Below, one piece after another: positions 9,856-22,335 of a DNA stretch of 64,000 nt; position 1 is the stretch's first letter; every line of letters begins with the position of its first letter. The position numbers were made by a program, and so were the translations under genes. The notes under the pieces are model-generated. The model searched no databases, was not told the origin of the DNA, and saw nothing but the letters and a program-made list of their open reading frames with translations. Origin of the DNA: Ditylenchus dipsaci (lineage: Eukaryota; Nematoda; Chromadorea; Rhabditida; Anguinidae). The stretch lies in NCBI GenBank assembly GCA_004194705.1, contig SADC01001296.1, positions 310,001-374,000 on the forward strand. Reading direction: 5' to 3'.

Positions 9856-12117
9856 AGTTTTTCAAGTTCTGTAAACGCCAATCGGCTCAATTTTTGATGG
9901 CAATTAGTTTGGTACGTAAAGTCAGAGATTTTCGATGGTCCCTGTGGTTTGGACCTTGCCCATCCAGAGGCCATTTATAGACTAGAACCAAAACCACAGT
10001 GATGAATGAACGAAAATCGTTGTTTTGGCTTTATATACCAAAAAAATTGGCATCAAAAATTGAGCAAATTGGTGCTAATGGAATTTCGAAAAACGGCTTA
10101 CAAGAAGTTATGCCCTGTCGAAAATGGCCAAATTTCTTGAATCATCTTGTACGTCAGTATAATATATATCAAAGTATTTTAGAGCTGATTGTTTGGTCTT
10201 CATGCTGTCTACTTAAGTTTTAAGAATGAAAAACTTCAATTTTTTCAAAAATTGACTTTTCGCTTTGTAGGACACGGCAAACGAACGTGGAAGATACCCA
10301 TATACAGTCCATCTCGATAAAACGGCACCCCTGAGGACCAGCTTGGGATGCCGGTTTATCGAGGCTGCCGGTTTAATGAAACCTTTATTATTCCCAAATA
10401 GTTACCGTACGGCTATATTTTTAATCTTTCCTGTTGTTCGCAGCGCTTAAAACACGCTAAGACACTGATGAAACGCAATGTACATAGAGAACTTAATTGT
10501 GTCCTGCCAAAAATACATGCCCCGCACCGGGCTTGTGTCAAAGTTCTTTATATTAATTTGGCACCGCCATTTTTTCGACTTTTTTTCTAGCGTACATGTT
10601 ATATACTAAATGACTTCAAATTTAATGGCGAGCAGTATACTCTCAGATGCCAACACCGATTAATGCTGAAAATTTTGAGTTATGGCCTTTTATAGTGAAG
10701 TAATTTTTTCAACACCAAAAATGACTTATTTTCTTAAAATGGACAGGAGTGGTCTGTTTTGTATACAGTCGAGTCTCGATTTAACGTACCCCTCGATTTA
10801 ACGTACCCTAGTGCCGGTCCCCAGGGGGTACGTTAAATCGAGACTCGACTGTATGCTCATTTGCGTGTTTGGGCTCATTTTATTCGGCTTGAGCAGCTCT
10901 ACAAGATGACTGTTAAGATTCACCAAAACGTGTAAAAATTTAGGACGTTTGATCAATTTTAAAAAAACACTAATTTTTATTCATGTTTTTTCTCACAAAT
11001 GCTATTTCGCCCGTGACGCTACCGAGGCACAAAAAAATAGATTGCATTTTTGGAATCTTCACCAAAAACGGCACCTTATAGAATCAAAAGAGCGAAATCA
11101 AAATTCTAGGGTTGGCACACAGTTAACTCGGTTTTTGAAAATTTTGACCTTATTTCATGTTTTTATACATTTTTTGTCTAAAGCTTTGAGCATGTCAACC
11201 TGCGATCGAAAGCTTGGATGTCAGCTACATGATGGTTTAAAAATTTCGGCTTGAGTTCAGAATCCCCCCCCCCCCACGGGGAGTGATCAGACGGGGGATA
11301 TAACATCATATTCGTGTTTCTCGACCCCGATTTCATGATAAAGCCGGCTGTTTTTTTAATTCTGAGAAAAAAAATTTTTTCGAACCACAGGGGGTATCAT
11401 GGTTTTTTAGTCAAAATTTGAAAAATTTGAAATGGCGCCTTTGAATTTTAAAGGGATTGAGGGCTGTATAGGGAAGGGAAGGGACAAAAGAGGGCCACTA
11501 AGCACACAGAGCCCACTAACAGAAGATGTTGAACATAGTTTTGAATACTGGGCCTACCGCATAAATAAACTCTGGTATGCATGCTTTTTCATGCATCCAG
11601 AGTCACTTTCGAGTGATTTGTGTCTAAGGTATGTGGGTGTGCGCATCTCAACTCCAAGCCCCAAGCCCCCTGCGCCCCCGAAGGGTGCTTAAGAGCTAGA
11701 GATGCGCGCACTCACTTACCTTAGACATGATTCCGAGAAGTACTCTTGACCATAAAATGCATATAGAGTCTCTTTTTGCAACGCCCAGTTGAAAACATGG
11801 CAGGACATCCGAAATAGTCCAGAATTCACTTTTTTATAATTTTGACATGAAAGTGGCCCTTTTTTTCCCTTCCCTCCAATACAGCCCTAATTCCCTTTAA
11901 AATGTTTTGGCGGAATTCAAAAAAAATTTTTTTTGAATTTTCTTAAATTTTTACCTTGGGGGACCAAGGCAAATCGAAAATTTTTTTTTTTCGATTTTTC
12001 GGAAACCAAAGTGTTTCCGTGCCTATTCAGAGCACGAGAATCAAAATGGGACGGGTCCTTCCCCTTCAGGAAAGTAAATTTTTCGCTAGCTGGGGGGGGG
12101 GGCATTCTATAGTGTTA
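9856..12117 (+). repeat. 2.27-kb unit, copy 2
   Basis: Near-identical direct repeat of 7577-9855, including the MITE at 10766-10851 and the hairpin at 11623-11731. Differences are mainly single-base changes in A, T, C and G runs. Confidence 0.8.
10766..10851. mobile_element. Family 2 MITE, second copy
   Basis: Same insertion as at 8493-8579, carried along by unit duplication; it differs by one missing C. Confidence 0.8.
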
Positions 12118-14060
12118 CCAGTTTTTCAAGTTCTGTAAACGCCAATCGGCTCAATTTTTGATGGCAATTAGTTTGGTACGTAAAGTCAGAGATTTTCGAT
12201 GGTCCCTGTGGTTTGGACCTTGCCCATCCAGAGGCCATTTATAGACTAGAACCAAAACCACAGTGATGAATGAACGAAAATCGTTGTTTTGGCTTTATAT
12301 ACCAAAAAAATTGGCATCAAAAATTGAGCAAATTGGTGCTAATGGAATTTCGAAAACGGCTTACAAGAAAGTTATGCCCTGTCGAAAATGGCCAAATTCT
12401 TGAATCATCTTGTACGTCAGTATAATATATATCAAAGTATTTTAGAGCTGATTGTTTGGTCTTCATGCTGTCTACTTAAGTTTTAAGAATGAAAAACTTC
12501 AATTTTTTCAAAAATTGACTTTTCGCTTTGTAGGACACGGCAAACGAACGTGGAAAGATACCCATATACAGTCCATCTCGATAAAACGGCACCCCTGAGG
12601 ACCAGCTTGGGATGCCGGTTTATCGAGGCTGCGGTTTAATGAAACCTTTATTATTCCCAAATAGTTACCGTACGGCTATATTTTAATCTTTCCTGTTGTT
12701 CGCAGCGCTTAAAACACGCTAAGACACTGATGAAACGCAATGTACATAGAGAACTTAATTGTGTCCTGCCAAAAATACATGCCCCGCACCGGGCTTGTGT
12801 CAAAGGTTCTTTATATTAATTTGGCACCGCCATTTTTTCGACTTTTTTTCTAGCGTACATGTTATATACTAAATGACTTCAAATTTAATGGCGAGCAGTA
12901 TACTCTCAGATGCCAACACCGATTAATGCTGAAAATTTGAGTTATGGCCTTTTATAGTGAAGTAATTTTTTTCAACCACCAAAATGACTTCTTTTCTTAA
13001 AATAGACAAGAGTGGTCTGTTATGTATATGCTCATTTGCGTGTTTGGGCTTATTTTACTCGGCTTGAGCAGCTCTACAAGATGGCTGTAAAAGCTCACCA
13101 AAAAGTGTAAAAATTTAGGACGTTTGATCAATTTAAAAAAATCAATAATTTTTATTCATGTTTTTTTTTCTCAAAAAATGCGATTTTACCCGTGACGCTA
13201 CCGAGGCACGAAAAATAGATTGAATTTTGGAATCTTCACCAGAAACTGCACCTGATAGCATCAAAAGGTGCGCAATATCGAATGCAGCTCGGGTATCTGG
13301 GCCTCTGAAGTTGGGAAATCGTAGCGAATTTTGACCAGATCCACAGGGAGGACCAAGGCAAATTTTTTCAACAAAATTTCACTATCCCAACTTGAAAATC
13401 TGAGACCGGATTCGTGTTCAGCATGGTCAGTTTGCATGTAAAATTGCTGTAAAAATTTAAAACTCAGCGTCGAATTTAAATTCCTCTCAAGACGGAACCA
13501 TTTGATTTAACGAAAGATCACCAGTTTCGAATTTTGTAGGGTTGGCACACAGTTAACTCGGTTTTTTGAAAAATTTTGACCTTATTTCATGTTTTTATAC
13601 ACTTTTTTGTCTAAAATTTTGAGCATGTCAGCCTGCGATCGAAAGTTTGGAATGTTAGCTACACGATAGTGTTCAAATTTCTTGGTTCATATAAGAAAAA
13701 TGTATCTTTTTCAATCAAAACATTTTTGGGTAATTTCGGTAAAATTACCCGAAATTACCCGAAAATGTTTTGATTGAAAAAGATACATTTTTTGAACTTA
13801 CCTAAGAAATTTTGGTTGCAGTTTCGAATCCCCCCCCCACGGGACTGATCAGATCGAGGAGATAACATCATATTCGTGTTTCTCGACCCCGATTTCATGA
13901 GAAAGCCGGCTGTTTTTTTAATTCTGAGAAAAAAAAAATTTTCGGACCACAGGGGGTATCATGGTTTTTTAGTCAAAATTTGAAAAATTTGAATTGGTGC
14001 CTTTTGAATTTTAAGGGATTAAGGGCTGTATAGGGGGGAAGGAAATAAAAGGGGGCCACT
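12118..14060 (+). repeat. 2.27-kb unit, copy 3, older variant
   Basis: Starts as the other copies but lacks the family 2 MITE (empty site at 13025). It carries extra sequence from about 13270 to 13540 and a perfect hairpin at 13722-13780 (GGTAATTTCGG inverted around AAAATTACC). Its second half matches the inverted sequence at 17018-17440 better than copies 1 and 2. Confidence 0.7.
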
Positions 14061-14109
14061 TTTATGGCAGAACGTCAGAAATTCAAATGTTTGTATTCCT
14101 CGATTTCCT

Positions 14110-16690
14110 CACCATGTTTTTCAAGTGGCCGTTGCAAAAAGAGACTCTATATGCATTTTATGGTCAAGAGTACTTCTCGAATCATGTCTAAGGTAAGTGA
14201 GTGCGCGCATCTCTAGCTCTTAAGCACCCTTCGGGGGCGCAGGGGCTTGGGGGCTTGGAGTTGAGATGCGCACACCCACATACCTTAGACACAAATCACT
14301 CGAAAGTGACTCTGGATGCATGAAAAAGCATGCATACCAGAGTTTATTTATGCGGTAGGCCCAGTATTCAAAACTATGTTCAACATCTTCTTGTTAGTGG
14401 GCTCTGTGTGCTTAGTGGCCCTCTTTTGTCCCTTCCCTTCCCTATACAGCCCTCAATCCCTTTAAAATTCAAAAGGCGCCAATTCAAATTTTTCAAATTT
14501 TGACTAAAAAACCATGATACCCCCTGTGGTTCGAAAAATTTTTTTTCTCAGAATTAAAAAAACAGCCGGCTTTATCATGAAATCGGGGTCGAGAAACACG
14601 AATATGATGTTATATCCACCGTCTGATCACTCCCCGTGGGGGGGATTCTGAACTCAAGCCGAAATTTTTAAACCATCATGTAGCTGACATCCAAGCTTTC
14701 GATCGCAGGTTGACATGCTCAAAGCTTTAGACAAAAATGTATAAAAACATGAAATAAGGTCAAAATTTTCAAAAAACCGAGTTAACTGTGTGCCAACCCT
14801 AGAATTTTGATTTCGCTCTTTTGATTCTATAAGGTGCCGTTTTTGGTGAAGATTCCAAAAATGCAATCTATTTTTTTGTGCCTCGGTAGCGTCACGGGCG
14901 AAATAGCATTTTGTGAGAAAAAACATGAATAAAATTAGTGTTTTTTTAAAATTGATCAAACGTCCTAAATTTTTACACGTTTTGGTGAATCTTAACAGTC
15001 ATCTTGTAGAGCTGCTCAAGCCGAATAAAATGAGCCCAAACACGCAAATGAGCATACAGTCGAGTCTCGATTTAACGTACCCCCTGGGACCGGCACTAGG
15101 GGTACGTTAAATCGAGGGTACGTTAAATCGAGACTCGACTGTATACAAAACAGACCACTCCTGTCCATTTTAAGAAAATAAGTCATTTTTGGTGGTTGAA
15201 AAATTACTTCACTATAAAAGCCATAACTCAAAATTTTCAGCATTAATCGGTGTTGGCATCTGAGAGTATACTGCTCGCCATTAAATTTGAAGTCATTTAG
15301 TATATAACATGTACGCTAGAAAAAAGTCGAAAAAATGGCGGTGCCAAATTAATATAAAGAACCTTTGACACAAGCCCGGTGCGGGGCATGTATTTTGGCA
15401 GGACACAATTAAGTTCTCTATGTACATTGCGTTTCATCAGTGTCTTAGCGTGTTTTAAGCGCTGCGAACAACAGGAAAGATTAAAAATATAGCCGTACGG
15501 TAACTATTTGGGAATAATAAAGGTTTCATTAAACTGGCAGCCTCGATAAACCGCATCCCAAGCTGGTCCTCAGGGGTGCCGTTTTATCGAGATGGACTGT
15601 ATATGGGTATCTTTCCACGTTCGTTTGCCGTGTCCTACAAAGCGAAAAGTCAATTTTTGAAAAAATTGAAGTTTTTCATTCTTAAACTTAAGTAGACAGC
15701 ATGAAGACCAAACAATCAGCTCTAAAATACTTTGATATATATTATACTGACGTACAAGATGATTCAAGAAATTTGGCCATTTTCGACAGGGCATAACTTT
15801 CTTGTAAGCCGTTTTTCGAAATTCCATTAGCACCAATTTGCTCAATTTTGATGCCAATTTTTTTGGTATATAAAGCCAAAACAACGATTTTCGTTCATTC
15901 ATCACTGTGGTTTTGGTTCTAGTCTATAAATGCCTCTGGATGGGCAAGGTCCAAACCACAGGGACCATCGAAAATCTCTGACTTTACGTACCAAACTAAT
16001 TGCCATCAAAAATTGAGCCGATTGGCGTTTACAGAACTTGAAAAACTGGTAACACTATAGAATGCCCCCCCCAGCTAGCGAAAAATTTACTTTTCCTGAA
16101 GGGAAAGGACCCGTCCCATTTTGATTCTCGTGCTCTGAATAGGCACGGAAACACTTTGGTTTCCGAAAAATCGAAAAAAAAATTTTTCGATTTGCCTTGG
16201 TCCCCCAAGGTAAAAATTTAAGAAAATTCAAAAAAAATTTTTTTTTGAATTCCCGCCAAAACATTTTTAAAGGGAATTAGGGCTGTATTGGGAGGGGAAG
16301 GGAAAAAAAGGGGCCACTTTCATGTCAAAATTATAAAAAAGTGAATTCTGGACTATTTCGGATGTCCTGCCATGTTTTCAACTGGCCGTTGCAAAAAGAG
16401 ACTCTATATGCATTTATGGTCAAGAGTACTTCTCGGAATCATGTCTAAGGTAAGTGAGTGCGCGCATCTCTAGCTCTTAAGCACCCTTCGGGGGCGCAGG
16501 GGGCTTGGGGGCTTGGAGTTGAGATGCGCACACCCACATACCTTAGACACAAATCACTCGAAGTGACTCTGGATGCATGAAAAAGCATGCATACCAGAGT
16601 TTATTTATGCGGTAGGCCCCAGTATTCAAAACTATGTTCAACATCTTCTTGTTAGTGGGCTCTGTGTGCTTAGTGGCCCTCTTTTGTCCC
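14110..16690 (-). repeat. 2.27-kb unit, inverted copy
   Basis: Reverse complement of 7577-9855: 14110-16048 corresponds to 9530 down to 7577, and 16049-16690 continues with 9855 down to about 9190. It includes the family 2 MITE (15057-15141) and hairpins at 14186-14292 and 16443-16551. Confidence 0.75.
15057..15141. mobile_element. Family 2 MITE, inverted third copy
   Basis: CAGTCGAGTCTCGATTTAACG to CGAGACTCGACTG with TA on both sides, inside the inverted unit. Confidence 0.8.
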
Positions 16691-17017
16691 TTCCCCTCCC
16701 AATACAGCCCTAAATCCCTTAAAAAATGTTTTGGCGGGAATTCAAAAAAATGTTTTTTTGAATTTTCTTAAATTTTTTACCTTGGGGGACCAAGGCAAAT
16801 CGAAAAAAAATTTTTTCGATTTTTCGGAAACCAAAGTGTTCCGTGCCTATTCAGAGCACGAGAATCAAAATGGGACGGGTCCTTTCCCCTTCAGGAAAAG
16901 TAAATTTTTCGCTAGCTGGGGGGGGCATTCTATAGTATAGCCGAAAAACTCTATAACTCTATTGCTCTATATATAACTCTCTATATATATTTATATAACT
17001 CTATTGCTCTATAAAGT

Positions 17018-17440
17018 TGTATAAAGTTTTTGGTGAAGATTCCAAAAATTCAATCTATTTTTTCGTGCCTCGGTAGCATCACGGGTAAAATCGCATTTTT
17101 TGAGAAAAAAAAACATGAATAAAAATTATTGATTTTTTTAAATTGATCAAACGTCCTAAATTTTTACACTTTTTGGTGAGTTTTTACAGCCATCTTGTAG
17201 AGCTGCTCAAGCCGAGTAAAATAAGCCCAAACACGCAAATGAGCATATACATAACAGACCACTCTTGTCTATTTTAAGAAAAGAAGTCATTTTTGGTGGT
17301 TGAAAAAAATTACTTCACTATAAAAGGCCATAACTCAAAATTTTCAGCATAAATCTGTGTTGGCATCTGAGAGTGTACTGCTCGCCATTAAATTGAAGTC
17401 GTTTAGTATATAACATGTACGGTAGAAAAAAATTCGAAAA
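17018..17440 (-). repeat. Partial diverged unit copy outside the block
   Basis: Reverse complement of about 13250 down to 12830 in copy 3, again without the family 2 MITE (empty site near 17246). It suggests the 9.5-kb block grew inside an older copy. Confidence 0.65.
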
Positions 17441-17478
17441 AATCACGGTGTCACGAAAACCTTCAAAATTACAGATTA

Positions 17479-17753
17479 CCGTATCCGCTCTAATTATAGA
17501 CCCGGGTCTATAATTTTTCAACCTCCTAAAAATCGGAAAATTTTGAATTTGATCTCGAAATTTTGATTTTCGGGTGCTCAACCAAAATCTAAAAAGTGGA
17601 ATCGGTAGAGCTCGTGGGAGTTAAGAAAACATATCAAACAGATTTGCAAAATATTTTCTCTCCTCCAAGATACAGACCCTCAAAGTCGAGGGGGGTCTAT
17701 AATTAGAGAGGAGTCTATAATTAGAGAGGGGTCTATAATTAGAGCGGATACGG
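17479..17753. mobile_element. pogo-like MITE (family 1), word TATAGACC
   Basis: TA-CCGTATCCGCTCTAATTATA to AGAGCGGATACGG-TA. The central palindrome TATAGACCCGGGTCTATA is followed by GGTCTATAATTAGAG repeated three times near the right end. Confidence 0.85.
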
Positions 17754-17755
17754 TA

Positions 17756-18848
17756 TGCCTTTTAACCTTTTAAACCTCCTTCGCCCCGTCAGATTTTTTT
17801 AAACGGTGTAGGTAAAATGGCCTAAAAAATTCTGGTGGCCTCCATCAGAGATTTTTGGCTACCCTTCTGCTGCTTCGGCTATGCTTTGCTATCCGCATTA
17901 GCGTCGGAAATCTCGTCATGCTATATAATGTTTGATCTGTTAAAAAACAAGAAGATCGATTTTTTTAGCTGCTTAACCATCAAAACAACTTATCTTGCAA
18001 AATACGCATACAGTAGAAGTTTTAAAATGAGGGAAAAAACAGCTCGCAAGAGGCAAGGTAAAAATGTCGCTCCTACAATAGAGCCGAAAATTCAAATAAA
18101 GAGTTCCCAGATAAGTAAAAACTAATACCAAACATTCATTTAAAAGGGTTGAGGAAGTAAAACCTAGTAGCTGTTTAGGGGAGGTAAAACCTAGTAGCGC
18201 CAAATTTTCTTCTCTACACGACTTTTGCACTATCACAGGTGACTTGACTCTTGAGTCTCCAATACTCAACTATGCAGAGCAAGTCAAGGATTTTTGTGGC
18301 CACGGATAAAAGTCAACCAGAATATTGTTTTTGGCTTAAAGCAGCGAACGATCTTTGTCAATTTTCGAAAGGGGTGCATTTGAGTTACACTGATACTTCA
18401 GTCGAGCGTTTCAATGCAAGACCAGAGCAGTTTTGAGCTGTTCTTCTATTGTGTTTTTCTAACTCTCGCGAGCTCAACCAACTCTACGTTTCGGACTTCG
18501 ATTCAGTACCGAAAAATCCAAAAATGACTCAGTCAAAAAAAATAAACGCCCGCGGTCCTAAGTTAGGACTCGTAACTAGGAGAAAGATGGTAGTCAAATG
18601 ATCAAAGAGATCATGAATGCTACTGCTAAACTAGATTTTGTCATAGCCCTAAAGTTTGTTGTTTCAGATCTTTTGTGAGACAACAAAATGTTTAATTTGA
18701 GTGCTTCGAGCTATATGACGGTGTTCTGCTGCGCTGCAAATCAATCTAACGCTGCGTCTGCTTCGTGAACGGTCGTTTCTTATTGCGCTGCTCTTGCGTT
18801 TTGGCCTGCTCTTCGTTGTTGACTCTGCATTTTTCTACTGAACGTACA
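17756..18848. other. Upstream region of the PDZ gene, no supported gene
   Basis: Short frames at 17835-18125 and 18251-18436 lack domains and splice support. The last ~150 bp before the PDZ start (TGCTGCGCTGC, GCTGCTCTTGCG) are less AT-rich than the rest and may hold the 5' UTR or promoter. Confidence 0.4.
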
Positions 18849-19963
18849 ATGGCTGAAGGCAAGCAGGTGTACCTGGAAATTCAAATGGAAGAAGGTGATC
18901 TGCTAGGTAGATTTCAATTTCTTTAATTTATTTGGCGATTATGAAGATAATATTCAGGAGCTACACCGGATGAAAGGGAACTATCGTTCAGATTCAACCA
19001 ATGACTCTTGCCGATGGGAAATTGAAGGTTTGAACATTGTGCTTTCAATTTATCTTCTTATGCCTTGCCTTTGTAGGTGGGAGACCAGGTGGTGAAAATC
19101 AACAACATCAAAGTCCGGATCGAAATCATTTCTATCAGTTGCTTCGCTATGCTCCTCCAGTCGCTCGTCTCAATATCGTACGTTTCGAAGAGGGTTCAAA
19201 GCCGCCGTCCGAAGTTGCAACTACACCGAATTCTGAGCAGCAGATTCCGTCTGAAAGAGAGAAACTGATTGATCGTCGTCCAGGATATGTGTACATGGTC
19301 TACACTTCATTTTTTGCCTGCTAGATTTAAAAATCTTTTGGTTTACAGCTGGTTCGCATTGAGATGGCTAGAGGTCAGAAATTGGGACTAACAATCAGAC
19401 ATGCTACAAACAGAGTGCTCGTTTCAAAGATCGAGGCAGGAACACAGTCGGATGGCAAGCTATTCGTTCGTGATCATATCATCGATGTGGACGGCCAGCG
19501 AGTGACGGACAAGGATGTGGCCCGCGGTGTGCTAATCAGTTCGATCAAGGTTAGCATCTTCTATTTTTTTTGTTTTTCGGAACTTATTCTTATAAAAATT
19601 CAGAAACAAGGATTCTTCACCTGCGTAGTCGGTCGACCAACCTCGGAAGATGCCAAATCGCAAGTGGATGAAGAGCTGTCCATCAAGAAGGAAGATCCAC
19701 CGTCAGTGCAACTAAACAAGGATGTCCGTGATATAGCGCAAGCTCAGCGGGTAAAAGAGAAAGAAACTGCAAACATCGTAGGACACAGTACTTTCTTGTC
19801 GGCACACTCTTATCTATTCTTTTTTCAGGCACGGCGAAGTATACTCACTCCTGCTCAGCGTACTGGTGCTCGACCGAATGTGTCTTTCAACGATACTGGC
19901 AACAAATCCTTCGAAATTGGAAATGATAACAAAGGGAAGAATCTTCGTCCAGTGCGCAAGTAG
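18849..19963 (+). CDS. Small tandem-PDZ-domain protein, six exons
   Basis: Likely cytoplasmic scaffold that binds C-terminal peptides. Exons: 18849-18906, 18958-19027, 19077-19297, 19349-19549, 19604-19777, 19829-19963, about 286 aa. Start [19 protein letters not shown] 1 (about aa 5-90) includes [25 protein letters not shown] and [24 protein letters not shown] 2 (about aa 118-195) has the carboxylate-binding loop KLGLTI, then [28 protein letters not shown] and [10 protein letters not shown]. The tail is basic ([13 protein letters not shown]). Two single-base gaps (A run 18973-18975, GG 19117-19118) break the frame; correcting both gives a length divisible by three. Introns are 48-54 nt except the second PDZ intron. 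The architecture resembles small PDZ proteins I associate with nematodes; I cannot name an orthologue. Confidence 0.85.
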
Positions 19964-20048
19964 CTAATCCACAAGAAAGAATCATCAATTTCTTTTGTCG
20001 CCAAATGAGTGTACTGTTAATGTCGTAATTTCTGTGGTGATTACTGTG

Positions 20049-20054
20049 AATAAA
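20049..20054 (+). promoter_or_regulatory. AATAAA polyadenylation signal of the PDZ gene
   Basis: AATAAA 86 bp after the stop codon, followed by a T-rich/GT stretch (TTTATTGTGTT). Confidence 0.65.
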
Positions 20055-20223
20055 GAACTGGGATGGTACACGCTTTATTGTGTTAATTAGACGGAATGCG
20101 GCACAGTAGAATACGGTGGTGAAATCAAAATATTTTTACTATGTTTATCAGCCTGGCTTTCTCTGAAATAGTAAACTGGACACTCCAAAGAAAACTGGGA
20201 ATACAGACATGATTAATGAAGTA

Positions 20224-20440
20224 CTAGGGTGTGCAGGCGTCTATCGGCGCCTATGCCATTCGGGGACATTAGTGGTTCGGGCACTATTCCTGTGGTTCGG
20301 GAACATTAGTCGTTCATGTACATTAGTAGTTCGGGTAGATTAATTGTTCGAGTGATCAATGTTAGGGTAGATCATCCACCCTACTTATCATCCACCCTAC
20401 TTATCATCCACCCTATCATCCACCCTTAGTGTAGATCATG
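20224..20440 (+). repeat. Dispersed repeat, partner of 2675-2812
   Basis: Starts GTACTAGGGTGTGCAGGCG, then GGGACATTAGTGGTTCGGG-type units repeat four times, then CATCCACCCTA units repeat. Opposite orientation to 2675-2812. 20441-21205 shows nothing recognisable; a 67-codon frame at 20881-21084 has no domain. Confidence 0.65.
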
Positions 20441-21205
20441 TTAACCCACCGGTCCTGTCCTTGCTTCATACTTTCCCATTTTCACGCTAAATTTTGGAAG
20501 ATGTTAAACTAAATGATACGCCGTTAGAAAGTAGAGTCACAGGGCTACCTGATGGTGTTATCACTTATAAAAATTGCGTATGTACTTTCCGCTTTGACTA
20601 ATAAAAAAAACAAGGCGCATTTTTATCCAAAAGAATACAGAAAGAACACTTCTCCATTATAATAAGCGCAGTATGAAATCGTATTAACCCATATACAAAG
20701 CTAGAAAAAAATTTGCTGCCCCAGCGACGCAACACACTCCAAGAATCACCGTCTGGACATCAGTCAATAGAATGGGAGTCGTTGGGCATTTTTTTCAACT
20801 AAAATCAGACTGCTGCCTCATATCTAACTTTGCTGACTGTCCGAGAGTGGAACTAATTCCAATAAATAATCTTATGCAAAATGGCTGCCTATTTACAGAT
20901 GCGATCTGAACTGAGGAGTTATATCAATGAAATCTTAGAAAGTTTAACTTTTACTGATTTTCGGTTGCCTCTAAAGAGTTCGGCAACAAAAGATTTCAAT
21001 CCTGTTCCAGTTCAAAAGTTAGACCGATCAGCAAAAATATTGTTTCAATCAAAAAATGACCGAAAATTCTTAGTCCCGCAATAGTCCTGGAGGGTCTATT
21101 GTAAATTTATTGCGTTTTAGAACTCCAATCTGAAGCAAGACTTATATTGAAATGATGCTTAGAATCTTAGCTACCAAATGAGACCAATTTTAAAATTAAC
21201 TTTAA

Positions 21206-21438
21206 AAGGCCACTGCCACCTGTTTTGAATTGTCCCCGCCAATTCAAAAATTTTCGCCTAATCATTCAACTTCTGCACGGATTTTTCAGCTCAGTTTTTA
21301 ACAAAACAAGGCCTAGAATTTTATTTTAGGTCAAGTTTTGTTAGAAACCAAGTTGAAAAATTCGTACGTAAATCCAACGATAAAGAAAAAAATTTGAATT
21401 GGCGGGGGACAACCGTTGTCGGAGACGGCAATGGCCCT
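21206..21438. mobile_element. TTAA-flanked palindromic MITE
   Basis: Ends AAGGCCACTGCC / GGCAATGGCCCT between TTAA sites (21202-21205, 21439-21442), a piggyBac-type target. Sister copies at 27067-27297 and 38859-39091 share GAATTGGCGGG and CGTACGTAAATCCAACG. Confidence 0.75.
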
Positions 21439-21664
21439 TTAAGTAAAATTGCCGAAAAATAAAGTTTGTCTTCAAAAAGTCGCAAAAAGTGAAGGGGCGA
21501 AAATAATTTCCTTGGATGCACTAAAAAATATTTCAATATCAAAACCCATGAATCGTTTTTGTTGTAATTTTTATATAAATGTTGGAACTCATCAAACAGT
21601 TTTTCTCACGAAGTTTCCTTACAAACTGATGCTTCGTGACTATGGACGAAATCTAGTTCGGATA

Positions 21665-21923
21665 CCGTATTTTCTCTATTAAACCCCCATGGGGATTATT
21701 TTTCAACCCTAAAAATCAGAAAAGTTTGAGGTCGATTTCGAGAATTTTGGGTACTCAACCAAAATCTGAAAAGTGGAATCAGAAGTGCTCGTGCTAATCA
21801 AGGAAACGCAAAAGACAGATTTGCAAAATGTCTGCTCTAAGCTGAGATATGAGGTCTGTGGGGTGGGGGATTATTAGAGAGTGGGGGTTTATTAGAGAGT
21901 GGGGGATTAATAGAGAAAATATC
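21665..21923. mobile_element. pogo-like MITE (family 1), word AATCCCC
   Basis: TA-CCGTATTTTCTCTATTAAA at left and TTAATAGAGAAAATAT at right (end decayed). The interior has ACCCCCATGGGGATTA and the family's conserved GTACTCAACCAAAATCTGAA core. Confidence 0.75.
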
Positions 21924-22264
21924 ATGTGCAGATCTGCAAAATTTTTGAAAAATGACATTGAGGCCAAAAAGAAAATTTTCTTTATTTTCCAAGTGAAAGT
22001 GCCAATTTTCGCAATGCTTATTGCTATTTTAAAAATAAAAATGGCTTAATGGCAGGGCTCACAAAATCCTTTCTAAAGATTTGTGTTTTTATTTGGAGAC
22101 TCAAATTTTTAGAATTTTGTCAGGTTTCACATCAAAATTTTTTTTCGGTACTCAAACCCCAATAAGCACTGGATAAAATAGCACTTTCTTACCAAATGTC
22201 TTTTGTTTTATAAAAATGCCCTTTATTTCAAAATCTTGAGTTGGGAACCCTGCTTAATGGCCTT

Positions 22265-22335
22265 AAGTAGTTGAAAATACTGATTTTTACAATTAAAATC
22301 AAGATTCAAATTTGAAAATCAGAAAGTTCCTCATC
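22265..22335. repeat. 70-bp sequence duplicated at 22836-22906
   Basis: AAGTAGTTGAAAATACTGAT through GAAAGTTCCTCATCGGG occurs here and again at 22836-22906. The second copy is split by the hAT element at 22907-23824 and resumes at 23825 with CTCATCGGGCAACCCTGA. 22336-22835 shows nothing else. Confidence 0.75.

Larger units (their letters stand above)
7506..17016. mobile_element. 9.5-kb block of direct and inverted 2.27-kb units between inverted GAGTTATA-rich ends
   Basis: Left end (7506-7577) and right end (16945-17016) are reverse complements built from TATAGAGCAATAGAGTTATA and ATATATAGAGAGTTATATA, apart from a 13-nt insertion on the left. Between them are direct units starting TTTTTCAAGTTCTGTAAACG at 7577, 9856 and 12118, then inverted copies from about 14110 to 16690, and a short direct piece to 16930. 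Short open frames recur at the same place in each unit but differ by frame shifts and carry no domain. I cannot assign a transposon class; it may be a foldback-type element or a satellite-like expansion. Confidence 0.6.

Noticed and set aside
9999..10223. Recurrent ~70-aa frame (SLFWLYIPKKLASK...) in each 2.27-kb unit
   Set aside because: It recurs only because the unit recurs; copies are frame-shifted relative to each other and no domain or purifying pattern is visible.
8493..15141. CRISPR-like arrays among the short repeats
   Set aside because: Repeats are palindromic transposon ends without regular unique spacers, and the genome is eukaryotic.
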